DNA from: Rhynchonema sp. JSB1_4
Taxonomy: Eukaryota > Nematoda > Chromadorea > Monhysterida > Xyalidae
Direction of reading: 5' to 3'
Assembly (NCBI GenBank): GCA_030248065.1
Contig: JASAMV010008972.1
Location: 1 to 64,000, forward strand
DNA length: 64,000 bases
Shown here: piece by piece, positions 58,621-64,000 of the stretch
How the letters are laid out: each line of letters begins with the position of its first letter
Numbering within the stretch: position 1 is the first letter of the stretch
Program-made: the position numbers and the translations under genes
The notes under the pieces: generated by a model
Told to the model about the DNA's origin: nothing
The model's input: only the letters and a program-made list of their open reading frames with translations
The model's database searches: none

Positions 58621-58760
58621 CCCTATACTATTCGATTATTTCATTCCATTCGTCAGTTTGCGGACCGTTGCTTAATATTAGCTTGCGCTCCCTTGTTGCA
58701 GTTTTCTGACTTGGTCTTTTGTGTTATTGCTTGGGCACTGCGAGCGCTGAAAGTGTTGGT

Positions 58761-59123
58761 TCAAAAGTGGTCAATGTTACGATCCAATCTTTTTACACAA
58801 TAACTGACTAATAGTTTCTCAAATTTAAAGGCTTGTCTTCTTATTGCGTGTCCACACTGGCTGATACCAAGAACAGGGAATCTTGTTGGGGTCTCAGTTA
58901 ATCGCCAAACAAGACAGTTTGACTGCTTACAGGGCTTGAAATCGCTGTTTGCGAACCGACACACCCACGCTGCACGATATGCTTCCGCACATTGTACCTT
59001 TATATAGTTGGGTAGATGTCTAAGCTGTACCCAGCACGGTGGGCTGATGCTACTGTAGTTCCACCTGATCTGCACAAGAGCGCCAGTACCAAATGGCTCA
59101 GAACTAGAAGTCACAAGAAGCAA
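58761..59123 (-). CDS. Cysteine-rich open frame, hypothetical
   Basis: A 120-codon minus-strand frame includes LVQIRWNYSSISPPCWVQLR and, later, WVCRFANSDFKPCKQSNC. Cysteine spacing hints at a secreted domain. It could be an upstream exon of the same gene as the interrupted frame at 57600-58620. No splice confirmation. Confidence 0.25.
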   Translation of the reverse strand: MLLVTSSSEPFGTGALVQIRWNYSSISPPCWVQLRHLPNYIKVQCAEAYRAAWVCRFANSDFKPCKQSNCLVWRLTETPTRFPVLGISQCGHAIRRQAFKFEKLLVSYCVKRLDRNIDHF

Positions 59124-59812
59124 TGAGGATTTCTAGATGGCAAGATTTTCGCTCTGGAACACACAAATATAAAAAAAATGCGCGCTGCTCGCCGCACACT
59201 GCACATTTTCATTAAGTTCTGGTGGTCGCGCGTGCAAAATGGTCAAAATTTTCGCGCGCTCTCTTCTATGTATAATACATTTAGTTACTCAAGCTGTGGG
59301 CAGATAGACGCGGAATGCGGAATAAAAACGAGCGTAGTCATCACAGCCGTAACGCGCCAAATAGACCTTGAAACATGTTCTTGAAACGCCACAGTGCATT
59401 AGATTAGCTGTACAGTTAAGGAGTTGCTGTTTTTAAAACAATTCCGCATTCCGCATTCCGCCTTTATCTGCTCACAGCCTAACCGGCTTTGAACATACGC
59501 AGGACAGTAGTGAGTTTCTAGCCAAGCTTGACCAGAGACACCGTAACTTTAGTCCAGTATCAACGCCAGAGTGAGCCCATGGATGAAAATATCACTTATT
59601 AAAAACTAAGGAAGCACTGGAAAAAATGACATTTCGAGCCCCTCTAGCCCCACCTCGGTCGCCAAAACCTGGGTCCGCCACTGGTTCCGTTGAACTCCTA
59701 CAGTATAATAGTCTTAGGTGCATTCGTCACTCACGATGGAACTTAAATTATTGCCCAACAATTAAAAAATTGTTGCTTTTTCGCTGATGCGTCATAATTA
59801 GCTGATGCCTCG

Positions 59813-60072
59813 TTATTCCGCTTGACTATTCAACTGAAACACATAGTGTGGTCGGCCATCACAATTTGGAAACATCCAGACGAATCCAGTTCCAAACGTG
59901 CGCCTACGACAAACGCGTTGTTTACCATCAGAGGTGCATGTTTGTTTATGCCAAGTGCGTTGATCCGGCTGTTGTCTGTGGGATGCGTGGATGACAAAAC
60001 AATCATGAGTTGGTCTCGAAATTGACATCGTGTCTGCATCATGCTCACATTCACATCGCTGTGCCTATGCAT
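59813..60072 (-). CDS. Unrecognised candidate exon
   Basis: Two overlapping minus-strand frames both look plausible: one reads INALGINKHAPLMVNNAFVV, the other CFVIHASHRQQPDQRTWHKQ with several cysteines. Only one can be real, and neither matches a family I recognise. Confidence 0.2.
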
Positions 60073-60753
60073 GTCATAAGCGAACCTTATGTATTAGACG
60101 CCAACGCAGATGGCAATAAAGGTTTCCTATACCCACGCAGGTGCAAGCAGCGTGAGAGCCGACCCAAAAGCCGCCGGGTTCCTGTTCGGGAAAAGGTGGA
60201 AATCGGTATTTGCTTCATTCAAACATTTACACAACTAGGATTTATCGCCAATGTTATCACAGTTGCTTAGTATACATCCATTTAAAACCACGTGTAATTC
60301 AATATTTCACCCGTTTTGCTCAAAAATGTGCGAAAATGACTAGTTTAAACCTCCTCTTGTGGAGAAAACCTTTGTCCCTTGGTCAGTTTTTGGAAAATTT
60401 TTCACCCCAAACAAGAGTCCCTCTTGATTTTGTCGGAAACGTTTCCGAGTAAAGTCGGGAGCTCTATTTGAGGTACCCACAAAAAGTTCTTCAAAAATTA
60501 ACCAAAAATGAAATTAACCCATTATGGAGGAGCTACCTACATGGAAAACTCCTGCACCCACGTATACTGTATGTATATGCGGTAAAACCAGCCGTCCCTT
60601 ACGGTATTTTTGTGTTGAGTAGTGCGCAGGCCATACATAAATGCTCACACCACACCCAGGTAGCGTGCTGCATACTTTCCGCATTTTAAAAATCTTCGTT
60701 TGCTGCTTTTTAGTTCTTGACGTGACATGACCCACATGAACTATAGGGTGCAA

Positions 60754-61231
60754 TTTTCGAAACGGTGTAAAAGTCAGTTGGGCGTAAAGGTCGGTGTAAA
60801 GTTCGTGTGATCCTCCAAGCCACACCACCAAACATATGGACACGGCAGGGGTTGAACCTGCGTCTTCCGGCTGTTCTAACCAACTGAACTACGCGTCCGT
60901 CTGGCTGGCGTGCTTGAGCGTGCTCTTATACCTATGCAGCACCAAACGACTGCACGAACAAGGTATAACGTGTAACGCACACTAGCGCGTATACACACAC
61001 AGCCTCAGTCAGTGTAACACACACTACTTCACGGGCTGTAGCACAGGTCAACGGATGACCACGATCACATTCGGTCGAAAGCTCGGTCGGCGTAGCTCGG
61101 TGTAAACGTGAAACATTGCCTGTTATTAACGTGGAATGTTTCAACTTTGCACCGAGGTCTATCACACTGAGCTGTGGACCGAGCTTTCCACCGACCTTTA
61201 TACCCAACTGACCTTTACACCGTTTCGAAAA
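60754..61231. mobile_element. TTTTCGAAACGGTG-ended element interrupted by a SINE
   Basis: TTTTCGAAACGGTGTAAA at 60754 faces TTTACACCGTTTCGAAAA ending at 61231, with CAGTTGGG inside both ends. The SINE-like repeat (60808-61065) sits within it. The uninterrupted relative is 20213-20364. Confidence 0.65.
60808..61065 (-). mobile_element. tRNA-derived SINE-like repeat, copy 2
   Basis: This minus-strand copy matches 30953-31228. Its tRNA-like module (60838-60898) keeps both acceptor arms and the B box but lacks the six bases TGCCGG present in copy 1, so its anticodon region is even shorter. Confidence 0.65.
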
Positions 61232-61783
61232 CATCACCCATAGTAGCAGGCGCACTGTTTGACGGTATTGGTCGCACAATGATCATATAAGAATTCATCA
61301 AATCAATCCTGATTTTCACGTTCAGTTACTCTTACCCACTGTGCTATTTGTGATTGTCACAAGACATTTTCATCAGAAAATATAATCTAGCAGAGCACCC
61401 ACGTTGCTGCGGGTCTGAAACATTTTACTGACTGCATTCTTTGTGTGTGATCGCGCAACGCAACGTCACTGCCCCGTCGCCGTCACTTTCCTGCATCGCG
61501 ATTCAGGAAAAAATCTGCCCAATGCTTATAAAGCCATTGTGCGACCAATAGGCGTGGAGAATCATTCAAGCTTAGAGGCGCTCCATTCGTTCGACGTTAG
61601 ATATTGTCCTGCGACCTTACATTTGGTCTCATCCATGCCGCTTGTCTTGAGCAATATTGAGGCACGTGACAATCAGGAAAGCTCAAAAGTTTTTTTCCGA
61701 TTTCAGGTAAATGAACGCTCTTGCTTAACCAATGCGGTGCGCAATAATCGAGAGACGCACTACTCACATCGTTCTTGCCCGAA

Positions 61784-62274
61784 ATGCTATTACCCAATCT
61801 GCAACAGTTCACGAGTGTCCTAGTGCTATTCGCAACCATATCCAACTGTTTGCCCTTGCACTTGGATCAGTCTGAACTCGATCAGTTCGGTTCCGATCTT
61901 GCATTACCCGACTTTGTGCGTGACTCACACTCAACAAGGCTAGAGATGGACACTGCACTTCATCGCTTTGCACAGCCGCGCAGAGTGTTGCTCGTGGAAC
62001 ATAATAATGATGATGGTTAGAATATGTGACTTTGAATTATCCACGAATATCGTCTGAAGGTAAAGGATCGGAGAGTGCGTAACACATCCGAATACACTGA
62101 TGTGGTCATAAAGATTGTAGCATAATGTGGTGCAAGGCATCAATACATTTTTCAGCGCGCCTGACAAAACGTTTCATAACGCGACGTCGAAGCGGTGCGC
62201 AGTTTCTGATCCCGGCCTCATACACGATGCGCACAGCCCTGCAGGACTACTACCAGGCGCAGGACGGACGGTAG
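61784..62274 (+). CDS. Candidate amidated neuropeptide/peptide-hormone precursor
   Basis: Two exons, 61784-62015 and 62156-62274, join in phase (G + CG) across a 140-base GT-AG intron whose acceptor is cattttttcag. The product is 116 residues. It begins with a signal peptide (MLLPNLQQFTSVLVLFATIS, cut near 22), then an acidic propeptide, then basic sites RR (in QPRRVLLV), KR at 82-83 and RRR at 87-89. A 25-residue segment (90-114, starting SGAQFLIPASYTM and ending DYYQAQD) follows and is closed by Gly-Arg and the stop. Gly-Arg at the end is the classic signal for trimming and C-terminal amidation. I do not recognise the mature peptide as a known family. No cysteines lie in it. Start chosen at the first ATG before the hydrophobic run. 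Confidence 0.6.
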
Positions 62275-62750
62275 ACCAAAAACAGGCATGTGAGTGGTGG
62301 TAGTATTGAAGCAAACACGTCGAAAGTAATAAGAAAAAAGACTCAGTCTTCACTCCAAACAATCCCTGGCTTCTGTGGACGGACGCATGAGGGGACATGG
62401 ACGCAGGGTATGCAATGTATATCTGTATGTCAGATGTATTCTTCACTTTTGCAAAGGTAAACCAATAGACTCATTTTGTGAATAACAGTGTTATTTCCAT
62501 GTCTATGAATGTTATTACTTTCTTTGTTGAGGTTCAATCTCACAACATGGTTGTGTATTCGTACACTCCGTTTTTGTGATCTCTTTCACCATGTGAACAT
62601 TATCGTTCCTTGTTCATCCAATGGTTGATTTCGGGATAAGTTCTCACTGTTTTGTTCATTTTATGCATAAATGAGTATAGTCCAGCCACTATCTCATGAG
62701 ACGACTTTTTTAAAGCTTGCTTGGCCAGATTTAAAAATGCTCCGGCTACA
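62275..62750. other. 3' flank of the peptide-precursor gene, nothing supported
   Basis: No coding or repeat signal recognised. It likely includes the 3'UTR of the precursor gene. Confidence 0.3.
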
Positions 62751-62752
62751 CG

Positions 62753-62938
62753 GTGTTTTCGCAAACAAAAGAAAGAGATTGGCCCGAGAGACATGATGAC
62801 AAGTTCCAGCTGGCTGACCTGAATTTGTTGCGTGCTTACGCGAAAAGCAACGATGTTCAACACAGAAATGTTTTGGGATTCAAAAGGGAATTTACGCACG
62901 GCATAGGCACACACTTCGGACTCATTGTCAAAGAATGA
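62753..62938 (+). CDS. Short open frame sharing a motif with 40090-40206
   Basis: The plus-strand frame reads DWPERHDDKFQLADLNLLRA then YAKSNDVQHRNV and ends in VKE with a stop. A plus-strand frame at 40090-40206 reads RWPEFPKSTRIQNKLADLFC then LLRAYAYSSAG. The shared WPE...LADL..LLRAYA..S suggests two copies of one gene or element fragment. The family is not recognised. Confidence 0.25.
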   Translation: MFSQTKERDWPERHDDKFQLADLNLLRAYAKSNDVQHRNVLGFKREFTHGIGTHFGLIVKE

Positions 62939-63503
62939 ATAATGGTGGGACCACCGGGACCGTTGCTTTGCTTGAACATATTACGTGCTAATAAACCTAC
63001 AGTTGGTCACTTTGGCCAGTCGGTGCACTAGCACTGACGATGTCCTTGTGCACCGACCGTTTCTGTAAAAACGTGCAAAAACGGGACCGTTTACATGGGC
63101 CGAACGTATGCAGTTGGAAGCCTTACAAAGTCTAGTATCGAGAGAATTGAGGGATAGAATTGGTCTTGACACGATCTGCCCATCTAATTCAGTGGACGCC
63201 ACCGGTTACGACACTGATCGGTTTCATGTTGATGTCGTTGCCGCACAATGGGCTGTAGATTCGGCCACAAACTGTTGTGTCCGATACCACAGAGCAGCAA
63301 TCATCGGTCCATATCAAGCACAGACTGTTGGATCGCATCGAAATGGCGTAAACACCCTTCATAAGTGATGCAAACCAAGTCACAAAAGTGACTTGTCAAT
63401 TAAAGTTGCATTTTTTTCGCGATTTTGCGCGTTTTTTAGGCAAATTTGGTAAAATTTCCCCGAATCTGAGACTTTTTGAAAAAAAAATTTTTTTCCAACC
63501 CTG

Positions 63504-63989
63504 ATATGGGACACCCCGTACCGTATAATGTACAGTTACTATTGAGCGTGTCGTAAGCTATCGACAGACTCCACGTTGCTCGCCTGTTTGCAGTTGTTCG
63601 GATTAGCTATTTGTTGCTCTTGTGACACAAAGTGAGTATGGTGTGAGTCTTTATCAATCTTCAAATCTATCCCCAAATTCACAAACAGAAGGTTGGTCTT
63701 CCCTTTGTCATATACATACAGTATGTACACCCACAGTTACCTTCGTATTTCTCAAAGTTATGACCAAGGGGATTAGATCGCACGTGATTACGTAAACATG
63801 CAAGTCAGTGGAAAAGTTCTCTGTAGTGTCCCTCAAAACATACCTTACAAACATGATTTCAGAAATTTCATTCTTCAAGAAACCAATTTTTTGGGGGTCC
63901 GGAATAAAAAAAAGTGATTTTTAAAAAAAAATTTAAAAAGTTTTTTTTAAAAAAGTTCGATAATAAAATTTTTTTTAAATCCAACCCTG
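63504..63989. mobile_element. Second CAGGGTTGG MITE copy, reversed and rearranged
   Basis: In reverse orientation it matches 57689 to about 58190, ending AATCCAACCCTG at 63989. At its other side (63495-63503) a CCAACCCTG in the same orientation abuts it instead of the expected inverse end, so a related element is joined or inserted there. Confidence 0.6.
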
Positions 63990-64000
63990 CACACAACTGA

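Overview
This window is eukaryotic and comes from an invertebrate animal. Its genes are split into many short exons with GT-AG introns (one is GC-AG). The recognisable proteins are animal families: a BMP/DBL-1-like TGF-beta ligand, a NOVA/Pasilla-type three-KH splicing factor, an arylalkylamine N-acetyltransferase-like GNAT, a METTL24-like FkbM methyltransferase, a PAN/kelch protein, a SUPT7L-like SAGA subunit and an E2F4/5-type factor. The mix (DBL-1-like ligand, METTL24-like gene, PAN modules) fits a nematode best, but that is inference. Nothing in the window looks bacterial or viral.

Layout. 1-5805 is a long imperfect inverted repeat: the right arm and centre carry a BMP-like gene on the minus strand, and the left arm carries a frameshifted mirror copy. 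6401-19237 (+) is the 12-exon KH gene; its second intron (about 4.9 kb) is a stack of nested short DNA transposons. 22172-24228 (-) is a complete four-exon GNAT. 25940-31933 (+) is an unrecognised protein with fibronectin-III-like segments, missing its 5' end. 33948-36939 (-) is a METTL24-like gene. 37971-43051 (-) holds kelch and PAN exons that may be one gene, with a small hAT transposon in an intron. 43143-44844 is a large palindromic element. 46476-48385 (-) is SUPT7L-like. 48878-54774 (-) is a nine-exon E2F; its first two introns carry the same transposon families as the KH gene. 61784-62274 (+) is a two-exon candidate secreted peptide-hormone precursor. 55.5-61 kb has only weak coding candidates.

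The strongest structural theme is a set of short non-autonomous elements. Many are delimited to the base by 8-bp target duplications (hAT-like, CAGTG- or CAGGG-type ends) and others by TA duplications. They insert into one another. Several share an internal core while carrying different arrays of short subterminal repeats, which suggests modular exchange of ends. A tRNA-derived SINE-like repeat occurs twice.

Exon borders were placed by eye from splice signals, reading-phase agreement and family resemblance. No alignment or search was run.
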